A stretch of 64,000 bases of DNA from Isoetes taiwanensis (lineage: Eukaryota; Streptophyta; Lycopodiopsida; Isoetales; Isoetaceae). Below the pieces are notes generated by a model, which saw nothing but the letters and a program-made list of their open reading frames with translations, was not told the origin of the DNA and ran no database searches. This document shows, piece after piece, positions 32,505-43,062 of the stretch. The stretch lies in NCBI GenBank assembly GCA_021234155.1, contig JAJEKV010000041.1:12538689-12602688 (forward strand), written 5' to 3'. The position numbers and the translations under genes were made by a program. The first letter of the stretch is position 1; every line of letters starts with the position of its first letter.

Positions 32505-34360
32505 GGGCAACATACTAATTGATTGGTTTATTTGTTAAAGTTAGGAAGGCTAAGTCAAAGGAAGACTTGGTAGTCAACATTGGTGTGAAGGTCAAGGGAT
32601 ATTTATCTTCAAGGTCAACTCTTATAAGAAATGCTCTATTTGAGGTCAAAGGATGCTTATAAGGTTTTGGGTAAGAAGTTTGGAAGATACCTTTTTGAAG
32701 ATTGGAAGCTAGAGTTTGGAAGACCCCATGGTAAACTAGAATCTTTTGCCCCTCAATTATTTCCCTTTACATTTCTCCATGCCTTCTCTCATTTTTGCCT
32801 TGATTCCTAAACTCCACTCTCATCCTATCACAAACTCATTTCTATTTCATATGCCCATCCCATTTTTTGCCTTTGCCTTTGAAAAATAAATTCTATGTCA
32901 AAACCCTAGGTGAATAACCTAGGTATCATTCTAGATACCATAAGGATGCCCTATGCCACGTGGCAAGGCCAGATATGCTCCCAACTTTTTGGAGGGCATC
33001 CTCAAAGATTCCTAGGAGATCCCAAAAACCAAAGGTTTATTTTCCCACTTAAACCATTGAAAATTGAATTTTTAAAAGGCCAGAATCTCCAAATATACTC
33101 GAAAGATGCTCGCGAGATTCTCTCCACGAACCCTAAACTTAGAAAAATTCTTCGAATCGGCCAGGGACCTCAATTTCTGCCTCACATTCCTCCCGAATCT
33201 TCTCTTCCCGCCTCTTAGCTACCCAACAAACCCATAATCAAAGCCTAAGATTCTGGATTCATAAAAATTTGAAAATATAACTGGGGTGATCGACACACAA
33301 CTTTTTGAAGGCCCAGACGCATCAGACCTCGACATTGATACATGCTGAGCATGATCTGAAGATGTTCTTGAAGTCTCTGAGTGTTCCACAGTTTAATCTG
33401 AGAAGATTGGACTGATATTATTGATTTGATATTATTATTGACCTCCTAAGCTACATTATTGATTGATCTATGTTCCTAAGATTCTCATTCACCCTCAGAT
33501 TACCTTCATATCAATGAAAATTGATTGCCAAGTGTTCAAAAAGTCTCTTGTCATGATCCTTTTAGTATTTTTGCATCACAAACATTTTACAAAGAAAAGA
33601 TTCCCTTATATTTTTCCTCGCATATGACCATCTGCACTTCATCTCCCATCTTATTTGCACCTGTGTGCACAAAAATTTCGAAAAAATCCATTCCAAACTC
33701 AAGTTACCATTTTTGCATTACGTCCGATACAAATTTAGGACCGGATATCCACCAAAAGTGCCAAAAAAATAGTTTTAGTGATTCAAATCATGATTTGACA
33801 AAGATGCACCTTACCTTTGAAGTCTATATAGCATCTTAGTTTTTGGAATTTCCTCAAATTTCAACCTACAACTCAAGTTATAAAACTCTGAGCTCTGTTT
33901 TCAGTTTTGACTGGTATTGACCAAAATTTGACCCAACTTTGAGATCGAATATCTTACCAATTAAAACTCAGACTTGGTCAAGATCTTTACCCTTATTCGC
34001 CTACAACTTTTCTGAACAAGTCACAGTCATCTGACCTTGAAAATCAATCTGCATATGGGATCTGTATCAATTTGAGTAAAGGGTCCAAATTCCAGAATTG
34101 GGAAAGGTATGAGAACTCTGTAACTGAGCTTTTTCTTTGGAAAATTCTTGTGTAGATTGATCACCTTAAGTGATCTGGAGGTTTTAACCTCAACTTGAGT
34201 AAAAACTCAAGTTGGATTCTTGTGTTTGACTCTCTAAGCCAGGTTGAGGGTCAACAGTCAAAATTTGAGGCTTGTTCGAAAGTTTGAAACTGTGAAACAT
34301 CACCAATGCAGGTATTTTATCGATCCATCCATATCTATTTCTACTATCATGTAGAGCTGA
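32505..34360. other. hAT intron sequence, no gene
   Basis: AT-rich sequence with only short ORFs. A hairpin formed by CAACTTGAGT and ACTCAAGTTG lies near 34192-34213. I see no domain. Confidence 0.5.
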
Positions 34361-34962
34361 TATTATAGAGCTAAAATTGATGTAGAGTTGAAATTGTAGA
34401 GCTATATATCATGTATTTTTTTGGCTGAAATTTGACTACTGAAATTGTAGAGCTAAATGTGAAATTTATGTACTTTTTAGGGCTGAAAGTTAGCTGCTAA
34501 AATTTATGTAAAGCTGAAATTGTAGAGCTGAAATTAATGTATTTTTTTGGGTTGAAAGTTAGCTACTGAAATTTATGTAAAGGGTGAAAGCATGCTAGGG
34601 TGTACCATCTAAAGTTCTTTTTAGGGAGTGCAAAACTACCCAGAAAAGTACCCAGCACTGGGTACTGGGAACTTGCATAAATGTCTCAATAAATAATAAG
34701 TTTGAGAGTTGATTCATTCATTTTAATCTCTAATAGTATTGTGATCCTCTAATACTATAGATTAACATGTTATTGACCTTCAATTCAAGATTTTTGAATT
34801 GATTTTAATGGAAAGAAAAAACAGAAAGTACCAGTTTTAAAAGTACCCAGTGTAGGTACTTTTGAGGGTTCCAAAAGTGGTACACCGTAGCATGCTTTCA
34901 CCCTAAAGCTGAAATTGTAGAGCTGAAATTAATGTATTTTTTGGGGCTGAAAACTAGCCATT
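34340..34962. repeat. Tandem array of ~72-bp units (gctgaaattgtagagct)
   Basis: Imperfect repeats of GAAATTGTAGAGCT, ATGTATTTTTTTGG and GAAAGTTAGCT words run through this part of the hAT intron. One repeat is split by the MITE at 34582-34903; the neighbouring repeat is uninterrupted. Confidence 0.8.
34582..34903. mobile_element. 322-bp MITE with 26-bp inverted repeats and TAAA target duplication
   Basis: The ends are inverted repeats beginning GGGTGAAAGCATGCTA and matching over 26 bases with one mismatch. TAAA lies on both sides (34578-34581 and 34904-34907). Subterminal GTACCCAG words occur near both ends. There is no coding capacity. The terminal GGG recalls Harbinger-like MITEs, but the 4-base duplication does not fit their usual 3 bases. 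Confidence 0.9.
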
Positions 34963-35655
34963 GAATATTGATCATAATATGCCTTTATTTGCAGGTGAAT
35001 CCACTTGAAGTGGATGTTGAGAGGACTCCAGAGTTGCCTCCTCTAACAGAAACTGATGACATAATTAGAGCGTTTTATCAAACCTATTTTGAAGAGACAA
35101 TGAGCCTTAGGAGGACCACAAGGAGCATGTCTCGAGCAGCTGCAGCATCCACATCACAAGGTACATCTCATCGTTGTAGAAGGCATGGTAGTGGAGGTGT
35201 TGTTAATAGTAGCTCTGGAAGAGTAAGAGTTCGGACAAGGTCTGTAACAAGATCTACAGTTGCATCAGAAAAAGAAGTAGCTGGTAATAATAAGACGCGA
35301 CAGTATTTGAGGAAGCGGTGGAAGACGGGGAAGGTCATTATGATGAAGAAGATGACAATACAGAAGAAGAGATGGAGATGTTGAAATCCTCCGCTACTGA
35401 AACAGAATCTGAAGAAGATGAAGAAAATGATGATGAAGTGCAATAAGTATTAGATGTTAATTCTGTGGAAGGCATAATTTATGTGGAGAATTGTTGCAAT
35501 AACTTTTTACTATTGGCTACTACCATGATAATGTCTTTTTGGAAAACGTATTCTGTTTTTTGTGCTCATCTATAACACTACTATGTATTTACAATGGTCT
35601 TATTTACTACTATGGTCATTAAAAAAACTAAAAATACAATAAATTTTTTATATGT

Positions 35656-35806
35656 GTACTGTACGTACATAACGTACATTACGTATTGTACGCCAGATAA
35701 GACAACTAGTATTAAACGTACATAAAGCACACAAAACCTCTAAGGTACGAATAACATACAGTACGTAAGAAGACGTACTATACCCAAACGGCACGCTACG
35801 TACGTG
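35656..35806. promoter_or_regulatory. Cluster of eight ACGT cores
   Basis: Eight ACGT cores, most within TACGTA or GTACGT, occur in about 150 bases just upstream of the SDG-family C-terminal exon. ACGT is the core of plant bZIP binding sites. Because the stretch is also a low-complexity GTAC/ACGT sequence, function is uncertain. Confidence 0.35.
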
Positions 35807-36112
35807 ACTACACTGGTGAAGAAGATGCATATTCTTCAGGAAGATGTGATTGGCGACTATGGAAATAGAATGCTTGCTGGTGACAGGGTTGTAGCTGGTC
35901 ATTACTATCGACTGCTACAAGGCACAAATCACAAGTATAAGTTGTTGGACGATAAAATAGTATTGGTACCAGCTGAATCTGTAATTGGAGCAAAGTTCAC
36001 CATGCAGCAGGTCAAGCATAAGTTGAAGGGGGTACATACAACATACATGATCACACGAGAGGTGCATGACATGCTTATATCAAGCCTACCAGAGATTGTT
36101 GATTGCATATGA
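35804..36112 (+). pseudogene. SDG-family gene, C-terminal exon (second locus)
   Basis: The frame reads HILQEDVIGDYGNRMLAGDR, then VAGHYYRLLQ, VLVPAESVIGAKFTMQQVKH and KLKG, and ends SLPEIVDCI at 36112. It matches unit 2 of the first locus block by block (DDYGN..L.GD, VP.E.VIG, VKHK.KG, EIVD). The main exon with SDG/GHGKG is not found upstream; the hAT gene lies there instead. It faces the Ulp1-like gene on the minus strand, as at the first locus. Likely a fragment, since no donor exon is in reach. Confidence 0.6.
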
Positions 36113-36559
36113 CTAAGTTCTGTACAAAGGAACTTTCATATTTGCCATCAACTTCTGTTAAGTTCTGAAAACTAGTCGATTGCTACAAGTTTTTTCTAAC
36201 TTACTTATTTTTTAGTCTGAAGTACATTTATATACTTCAATTTCAATATCACACAATATCTTCTGTTTCCAAGCACAATGTAAATCAGAAAGTATAAAAT
36301 GTTCATCAATTGTTGCATCAAGAGGTTAAACTATTCTATGAACTTGTTCTGTTATAAAGGATGTCAATAGCTTTTCTTTTGATTCATGAAACAAAGCAGA
36401 AAGTGCAACATGTAGATCGATGTATGGAGACAAACACTCTTGTTTAGATATCGCAACAAGATATACAGCTTGGTCACAAAAGATATGTAAATTAATATTA
36501 AATTACATTCAAAATCTGGTCACAGTCGATGTGAAGCCAGTATATACTTTTCTGTTGTT

Positions 36560-37260
36560 TCAATATGCTACTTTCTTGCAGCTTATCCACAGCCTGCATA
36601 GGCCATCTCTGTCCCTGTAGCCCTCTGAAACCATTTGCCTCCAGACAGTTGTTGTTAGTACGTCGATTGGATTGCGTAAAGGGTTCTGCTTCATATACTG
36701 TTGCAGGTCTGTTGCTGTCAACAGACCCTCTAGCCATGGTTTCAAAAGTGTCAAGAGACCTGTGTCTTCCACATCTTTTTCTTGCCATGAAGGTGGGCAT
36801 ATGCAATTTTCTTTGGGATTGAAAAGTATCTTGTACTCGGAGTCGTCTACTATTAGTGTGTTACTCTCATTCCTGTCTGGATACTTCTCGTATATAAACT
36901 CAGGTGGCTTCAGATATAAAGGTTTATCTTCAAAAGGTGCAATCCGGAAAGGTAGCTCCAAACAGTTTCTTCCATCAAAGGTGAATCTTAAGTCCCTTAT
37001 CTGCGTCATTGTGAAGATTTTGTCCACTACTCTTGATAGGTTCCATAGAGCTATTGATGACCATATTCCTACTTCAAAGTGATCAAATACAAATTCGAGG
37101 AATTCGTCTAGGTAGGGCCTTATATACAACACTTTCTTGCCTATTATGTCATAGTTTCCAACTAGCTGATCATCTGCTACCAAAGTCCTATGTATTTGTT
37201 TTGCTAAAATATTATTGATATCAAACACTATCAACCTTTTCTGTACACCTGCTATGAAAG
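36560..37260 (-). CDS. FCP1/HAD-like phosphatase domain protein
   Basis: After an acceptor (ctttcatagcag at 37261) the frame reads QKRLIVFDINNILA, the place of the catalytic DxDx(T/V) motif, here DINN with the second Asp replaced. VLYIRPYLDEFLEFVFDHFE and VGIWSSIALWN match the RP..DEFL and vGiWSS blocks, and NESNTLIVDDSEYKILFNP holds the VDDS motif. The end (WLEGLLTATDLQQYMKQNP) fits plant FCP1-like proteins, about 224 residues here. Plain FCP1-like phosphatases remove phosphate from RNA polymerase II CTD or other proteins; loss of the second Asp suggests weak or no activity. It lies just 3' of the Ulp1 exons on the same strand. A first exon was not identified. Confidence 0.75.
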
Positions 37261-37388
37261 AACATGCAATTTATTAATAAAGTATGGTGGAATTGAATAA
37301 AAAGAGATTTTATTCATTAAAATTCAATGAAAAAATGTATATTTTACAATCGAATAGTGTTTAGCAGTGACAATGGGGATAGGCTTTC

Positions 37389-38500
37389 TCAGCCACATTT
37401 ACTAGTACTAGCTGGTCTAATAGTTTTGGATGCAATGTGAACGTGGTCTAACTCCTGAAGTAGTGCTCGGATGAGAACATCACGATGATCCTCCGCATGC
37501 TTTGGCAAGAACCAGTTTCGGGTAATCTGCAAATGTGACAACCATACTTAGATATTGGAAACCATTTGTTTGCAAGACAAAAAGGCATGAGACACTCACA
37601 TTGGTTGTTTTACCACACACAATTGTGTCTACGAAATTCTGCATATAAGCTGTAACATAGAGGCCACATGACTGCCCATCTTTCTGCTGTGGACACTTAT
37701 GAATCTTCACAACTGGTGAAGGGTTTTGTCCATGCTTCAAGAAAGTGGGACACTCGACACAACACGTGCCATAGTAAGGATATGGAGCTTGCAAAAGACC
37801 AGATCAACTCTGTCGCAAATGAATGAAAAAAGTTGCTAACATGGTATCCAATCTACATTCGTCTACTATTATCCATAGTATTTTATAGTTTTTAACTTAG
37901 ATACTAAATGTAAATAAAGAAGTATATGTAGATCAAGTTACTTGTAGAGATCATTCCTATGCTGTTTTGATATTGTTTTCTCGGAGTCAGTACCCATTTC
38001 CTTCCCTTCTTCTTCGATTTCCTCACTTTTTAAATTCTTCTTAGGTCCCGAATCCTCGACTTCAACCTCTCCAAATTTCTCATTGTCATTAACTTCAACC
38101 TCCTTTACTATGCTAGAAGCAAGAGTTGCCACAAAGTCAAGAGTATCCTCCTCTATATCTTCACGCTCCGAAGATTCTTCTTGATTAGGACCTGTAAACA
38201 TGGATGTCATGGACTTCTCAAATGTTGTACCCTGAAATAAAATGCTTTCATACCTGTTTCTACTGGTTTTATTTTATTCTTATGTGCCTTTTTAGGCATG
38301 GACTTCTTCTTTAGGGTCACATTTTCTGCTGCTGCCTTTACTTTTCTAGGTGTGGCCTTTGCCTGCTCTCTCAATCTCTCGAGTTCCTCGTCATAATCTG
38401 GAATATCACCATGCACGCTTGAAGTGCCAGCTTCCTCAACCTGTACCACGGTAGGAATAGTGAGTTTGCTTTTTCCTCCAATGTACATACCCAAGATCTT
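37389..38500 (-). CDS. Ulp1/SENP-like protease, C-terminal part (second locus)
   Basis: Exon 37600-37794 contains IHKCPQQKDGQSCGLYVTAY and MQNFVDTIVCGKT: the oxyanion Gln and nucleophile Cys of the C48 family, here in clean form. It is spliced (GT/AG) to the last exon 37389-37526, ITRNWFLPKHAEDHRD to ASTSKCG, which parallels the end of units 1 and 2. Upstream on the strand, 37938-38210 is acidic (EEDTLDFVATLASSIVKEVE) and 38207-38494 is basic (KATPRKVKAAAENVTLKKKS). The exon with the catalytic His was not found, so the gene is probably broken. It is convergent with the SDG-family exon at 35.8 kb. Confidence 0.65.
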
Positions 38501-38669
38501 TGAAATGTTTTCATCCCATTTGCATGCTTTTGGGTATAGTTCAGCAGAAATAGAATATGAGAAACAAAAAACATGAAATGAATGCTCGCATGGAGTAACT
38601 AGGACATGTTCATTATCAGCAAAGCCATTACTATAAAAAGCAGTGCTGAAAGCAAAAGTTCTGAGAGAA

Positions 38670-38960
38670 TCAGTGCTTCTTCGTCTCTATGTATAATTGC
38701 CTTCTGGCCTTAAAGCTGTGTGTACCACCCAGAACATCATACATGTAGCTATCATCCTCCTCCTTTACAAATGCTTGGGGATTTGTGCACTGGGATGGTT
38801 CGACAATGCATATATAAGGGGCAGTTGCAGCACTTGGCCTGTCACGGATTCGCTCCTTCAATGCACTCAGGTGGCTAGAACAGATTGTCCTTGCCTGCAG
38901 CATTCTTTCACCCTGCTCATTCTTTGGGCATAGCTTGACACAGTTAACCTGCAAATGCAT
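38670..38960 (-). CDS. ParB/Srx-like domain exon
   Basis: After acceptor atttgcag the frame opens VNCVKLCPKNEQGERM; it continues LKERIRDRP, then YICIVEPSQ and DVLGGTHSFKARRQLYIETK. The GGTHS.KA..L pattern resembles the G.HR..A..L core of ParB/sulfiredoxin-like folds, which in several families bind or hydrolyse nucleotide. The exon is on the strand of the Ulp1 gene and between its basic N-terminal exon (40.6-40.9 kb) and its linker, so it may be part of that same protein. Assignment rests on one motif. Confidence 0.4.
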   Translation of the reverse strand: MHLQVNCVKLCPKNEQGERMLQARTICSSHLSALKERIRDRPSAATAPYICIVEPSQCTNPQAFVKEEDDSYMYDVLGGTHSFKARRQLYIETKKH

Positions 38961-38974
38961 GACTCAAGGGATGT

Positions 38975-40609
38975 GACGCTCCCCACCAAATTTACGACGC
39001 CCCGTCGTATATCTCGTGGGAAATCCCCCATCCAGCACTCCAAATGCTTGGGCCCTCCGTCTATCCCGCACCTAAGGTATATCCCTGGTGTGGGAAGGGG
39101 GCACGAAGGTGTCTTGTGCGCCCTTCCCCTATGGGCTCCTCTACGGCGGAAGCATAACATAACGTCAGCACTAGCAATAACAATACATCCAATTACCACG
39201 AAGGGTAGCACATTCGTAAAACCATATGTACAAAAGATAATAACATACCGTCATATATATGAGCTCGTACCCAGGCTCTGACCTGTAAAGGAAGTCGACT
39301 GGCGACTAGGCCTCAAGATAGAGCAGACCGAGATATAACAATGGCGGGGGTCGCTATAGACAATGGCTAGGGTTGACTACTCCATCCGCCCCTCCTGTGC
39401 ATACTTTGTAGACGGGCTAAATCGGGCTCTGGCGTGACTATAACCTGCTGGATACATAGTCTCATGATAACACCCATAGAGACTACTCCAGGTTGCATCT
39501 CCCCGCCCGATGAGGTAGGAAGGGTTGCATCTCCCCTTTCCGAGGTCTAATGGCTCCATGGGCGGCTAGAGAATCGTGGCGAGATACGATTCGTACCCGA
39601 CTAAACTCCCAAAACAAGAGCCAGGCCAACACCTGCAACTCTTGAGATTCAGGGCGACACCATTGATCCAGGAAGTGTCGGACCCATACCCGGCCTACAT
39701 GAAGTGATCGACTATAGGCCTAGCCCGCTATGGGTCCTTAGTAGCCGCGTTAAGCATGGACCTCCCTCCGCTTTGCCACTAGCCCCGTTGTATAGTGCTA
39801 AGTCACTCCATAGCCCCCATATTCGGGTGGGTTCCTTTGCAAAGGCGCATCTAATAGAAACTAAGGGGTCTAAACTAGGAGCATCATCTAAATAATGGCT
39901 ACTAGGTCTCTACCCTCCTTCCCAATACAAGAGGAGCAAACATGATCAACCAACATCATATATTCACATAACATGAAAAATAATGAGAATAATATCTAAT
40001 CTTAATCACATGCATCTAACTTACAGTTAGGGTTTCATTGATTAGGGTTCAAGATCTAGACTGAGGTTTCTAGAATGGCTCTACTAGAAATACGAAATGC
40101 TAACTTATCCGGAATCCTAACTTCCAGATGATCTACAAAGGACTCTAACCCAAATACCTACTCCTGAGGAACTCCCTCCTGCTCCCGGCGTCTCCACGAC
40201 CTTCAAGGGGTTCGAGGTAGCTCCCACTCCTACCGATGCGCGGATGCTCCGGGGGCTGTTGTGCTATGCTATGCTACAACACGGTTGTCAAAACGGAGTT
40301 TCGAGCGCGAACAAGGTTCTAAGACTGTTGGAGCCAGAAAAATGGCCTAGATTAGGGTTTGGCCATTTATAGGTTAGGGTTCCATGTCACTGCCACGTAA
40401 CTCCAATGGGATGCTTCTATGTGGCGAGTGCCCAATAGGGTGAGGCCATGTGGAAATGGCCCTATGTCTAAGGTTGGCTAAGTTAGATGAATAACTTAGC
40501 CATGCTCCCTTTTCCACCTACTATGGTGTACAAGGCTATCTACGTAGACTTGTACGGTGACGTGGCCCAAAAGTATACGTATTTATAGCATATATTTTAG
40601 GGAAACGTC
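38975..40609. mobile_element. 1.6-kb GC-richer insertion, candidate solo LTR
   Basis: The block starts TGTGACGCTCCCC and ends GGGAAACGTCA, so it has TG..CA edges, and TGTGACG is mirrored by the CGTCA end. It is GC-richer than its surroundings, has no long ORF, contains TATTTATAG near its right end, and splits the exons of the Ulp1-type gene. No clear 5-base target duplication was found (GGGA-TG-TGAC at left and GGGA-CA-TGAC at right are similar but not equal). Confidence 0.4.
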
Positions 40610-40935
40610 ACGGGGACATGACATCTTCTCTCAATTTCCTCTAGCATCTTTGATGCCACATCCTTTTCCCTCCCAGCAATCTGCATGCCAGGTGCACTAG
40701 GGCCACCAGAGGATTTAGAACCTTTTTCGTTAGGGACTGCCACCGAAGAAGAAGCTTTTCTCACTTGAGACTTTCTTCGCTTTTTGGGCTCAGGCACCAT
40801 TGTCTCCTCCCTCTTTTCCTTCTCAGATTTTGAACTGGAGACAATGGCTTCTTCTTGGCTTGGTGGACTCTTTGGCCCTTCCTGAGCTACATTTGTGGGA
40901 AGCTCTTGCGTAGTGCATTAGAGCACATTGTTCAT
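40597..40935 (-). CDS. Basic N-terminal exon, probably of the second-locus Ulp1 gene
   Basis: The frame opens MVPEPKKRRKSQVRKASSSV at 40800, a Lys/Arg-rich nuclear-type start, and runs into EEIERRCHVP where the 1.6-kb insertion begins. Upstream on the same strand a Ser/Glu-rich region (EAIVSSSKSEKEKREE sense) extends to about 40860. By position and composition it matches the N-terminus of the first-locus protease gene. No sequence motif proves the link. Confidence 0.35.
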
Positions 40936-41481
40936 GATTGTGAGCAGGTTCTGGAAAAGGTGAATAAGGTTAGGTATTTTTTATAACGATATGGTGAACC
41001 CATAGACAGAAATGCTAACCAATTTAGCTTTCATGTGTGTGCCGACGTAGTGCTAAAGACCTTCAACACAATGGCAAACTCAACTTGAAAAAAGAGATGT
41101 CAACAAAAAAAAAATGTTCTCGGCCCTTTGTCACTGTACTAAACTTTATGAAGCTCATGCCGAACAACTCAACAGAGAGAAATCTGCCACATTCCTTGAA
41201 CTAATCAAGCTTGTATTTCTCACGTCCAACCATTGAACAAACATAGATAAATAATGTTTGGTTGTCCCTCACAACAAGCCACTACTGGTTTTTTCAGAGG
41301 TAGGACTGATCTGCTGCAACTTGAAATGCTTCTGGGTCTGTCTCAAGACGTTGAGACTTTGGCTTTGGATCTCATTTCCTAGAAACAACAAAGGCAAGAA
41401 TTAGGACGTCCAATGAAAGAAAGGCCTATCCTATGCAGCATCAAATTTAAGTACAATTCATAGCAGAAAAGAAATATTGGG

Positions 41482-41594
41482 TAGCCCATATGCACATAGG
41501 CTTCATTGTGGGAGCTTGCCTATGCACGCATAGGCTTGGCTATGGGGGCACAAACTTGGCTATATACGTATAGGCAGCCTATGTGCGCATGGCT
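41482..41594. repeat. Cluster of four ~18-bp palindromes (GCCTAT..ATAGGC)
   Basis: Palindromic words lie at 41483-41502, 41518-41535 (GCCTATGCACGCATAGGC, perfect 8-base arms), 41558-41575 and 41576-41594. Further copies of the same design are at 46.5-46.7 kb and 48.28-48.32 kb. No ORF explains them. Confidence 0.75.
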
Positions 41595-41810
41595 ACCACA
41601 TAAGCAATGTGATGGCACAAACATGACAATATGAACAAAAATCAACCATTTTACACTTTTAAGCCATGCAACAACCAACGAAGCCGTACTAGAGAAGAAA
41701 ATATTCCTGAAATTAATGCACCAAACCAGGACTTACAGACTAATTAAATACTTACAAGTGCTTATCACGGCGGCAGTCATCGCCTCCCAGTGGTTCTTTG
41801 AGTGATTAAG

Positions 41811-42003
41811 GAGTTTGCTCAAATGACTTGAAAAATAGCAATAAATTTTAGGGAGTTAAGACTCTCATAACTAGATGCTTAGAAGAATAAAATACATGTC
41901 ATATCTAGGGAGTTTGCTCAAATGTCTCAAAAAATAGCAATAAATTTTGGGAAGTTAAAGACTCTCATAACTAGATGCGCAAAAGAATAAAATACATGTT
42001 ATA
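41811..42003. repeat. Two tandem copies of a 99-bp repeat
   Basis: The sequence beginning GAGTTTGCTCAAATG at 41811 recurs at 41910 with few changes, including AATAGCAATAAATTTT and GACTCTCATAACTAGATGC words. Non-coding. Confidence 0.85.
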
Positions 42004-42835
42004 GCCTAAATGTCACTCCTACCCAATTTGCTACAATAATCTTAATAAATGAGCACATTATAATTATAGGTTAGCTATAAATGTCCTTTACAACCCGAGA
42101 TTTTCATTCTAGGAATGAATCTAAGATGTTGATTCAAGGGGGAAGAGGGCATGTATGGGTCTGTTTACTAAGTTTGTTCATATGAAATGAATTTTGAGGG
42201 AGTTGTGGGACCTACGAACTAGAATTTACTCATGAGTTTAATGTTGACCAAGAGCATATTATGATAAATCTTGACATATTATATAACCGAAAGCTACTCT
42301 TGCGATGATTCGTGGAGCAATGTTTAAATTTGCAAGTTGAAATGAAAAATAGCTCGTTTGACCATTCTATTATAACTCTAGAAAAATAGAAAACATTCTA
42401 TTGTTGCCAACGAGATGGAGCTTCTACATGCGGCTTTAGACATTTGACATATTGATGTAGTTACGTGGAATGTTATCATTTCACCATATGCACGATATGG
42501 ATATTCCAGTAGAGTTGTTAATGCTTTGGGAAAAATAGATCTTCTTAAAATAAACCAAATATGACTCTAGTATATTGTGTGATCAGATGACTCAGTATAA
42601 GAATGCAAAATTTAGAGTTTTACTGTATAAGTGCACCTTTTTGAAATGCATTTTAATTCTCAAACATGATTGATGCTCCATTAGTGCTCCATTATCCCTA
42701 GAAATGCATTTCCATTTTTCAGATGTCTTTCACATCTAAAAATTGTAATTTTACTCTTTAAGTTCAACTATGAGCAGCTACCTAGAGAGCTATTTTTTTA
42801 TTTGAAAGACTAAGAGGAGTTAACTCTGAGTTTTT
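42004..42835. other. No gene recognised
   Basis: AT-rich sequence with frequent stops in all frames. It may contain decayed upstream parts of the LRR remnant that follows, but I could not read them. Confidence 0.4.
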
Positions 42836-42839
42836 ACCT

Positions 42840-43060
42840 CGCACTTTTATATCTTCCATCTCAAATTAAGTACTTGAAGATTTTAGAGAAGCTGGATCTG
42901 GCAGGTCATCTCTTCCACCTCAAATTACGCACTCGAAGAATTTAGAAAAGCTACACTTGGTATGTTGCATGAGCTTGGTTATTCTTTCCCATATATAGGT
43001 AATCTTACAGAATTGGTGGCTTAACTTCTGCATCATAGGCATGAAATTGTTATTTGAGAT
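42840..43060 (+). pseudogene. Leucine-rich-repeat remnant, NLR-like
   Basis: Two successive repeats are readable: LPSQIKYLKILEKLDLAG, then after a shift LPPQITHSKNLEKLHLVCC, followed by LSHIGNLTELVALNF across another stop. The LP..I..L..LEKLDL spacing fits the LRR region of plant disease-resistance proteins. The reading stops at the MITE inserted at 43063; LLALQVLIF and ELNLSKYHEIV may continue it beyond 43431. No NB-ARC domain is in the window. Confidence 0.5.
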
Positions 43061-43062
43061 AA

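Larger units (their letters stand above)
31556..35445 (+). pseudogene. hAT-family transposase gene, decayed, multi-exon
   Basis: Exon 1 (about 31556-31697, before gtaagt) reads VMGPLYSVLRLTNKEGSTIG and WLYEFMRRSKDVL. Exon 2 (31909-32279) has a KRPIHLVAHILHPLWREE motif and, after a one-base shift near 32200, KPVTWWETFGG and LQALVVRVLSQ. Exon 3 (about 32392-32500) has AAERNWNAHALAHTKIKNRL and RLVYVRQ, the hAT C-terminal dimerisation region. Exon 4 (34995 onward) carries a basic region and, after a shift near 35310, an acidic tail ending near 35445. hAT transposases cut and paste their element. The N-terminal BED finger and catalytic start are absent. A 2.5-kb intron holds a MITE. Confidence 0.75.

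Noticed and set aside
35648-35902. Minus-strand ORF of 84 codons over the ACGT cluster
   Set aside because: It overlaps the real plus-strand exon and its Tyr/Val-rich residues reflect the TACGTA repeat.
38867-39281. ORFs on both strands in the GC-richer insertion
   Set aside because: Composition-driven, overlapping on opposite strands, and inside a candidate LTR.
41482-41594. CRISPR-like array
   Set aside because: Palindromes are close together without unique spacers of constant length, and the DNA is a plant nuclear type.
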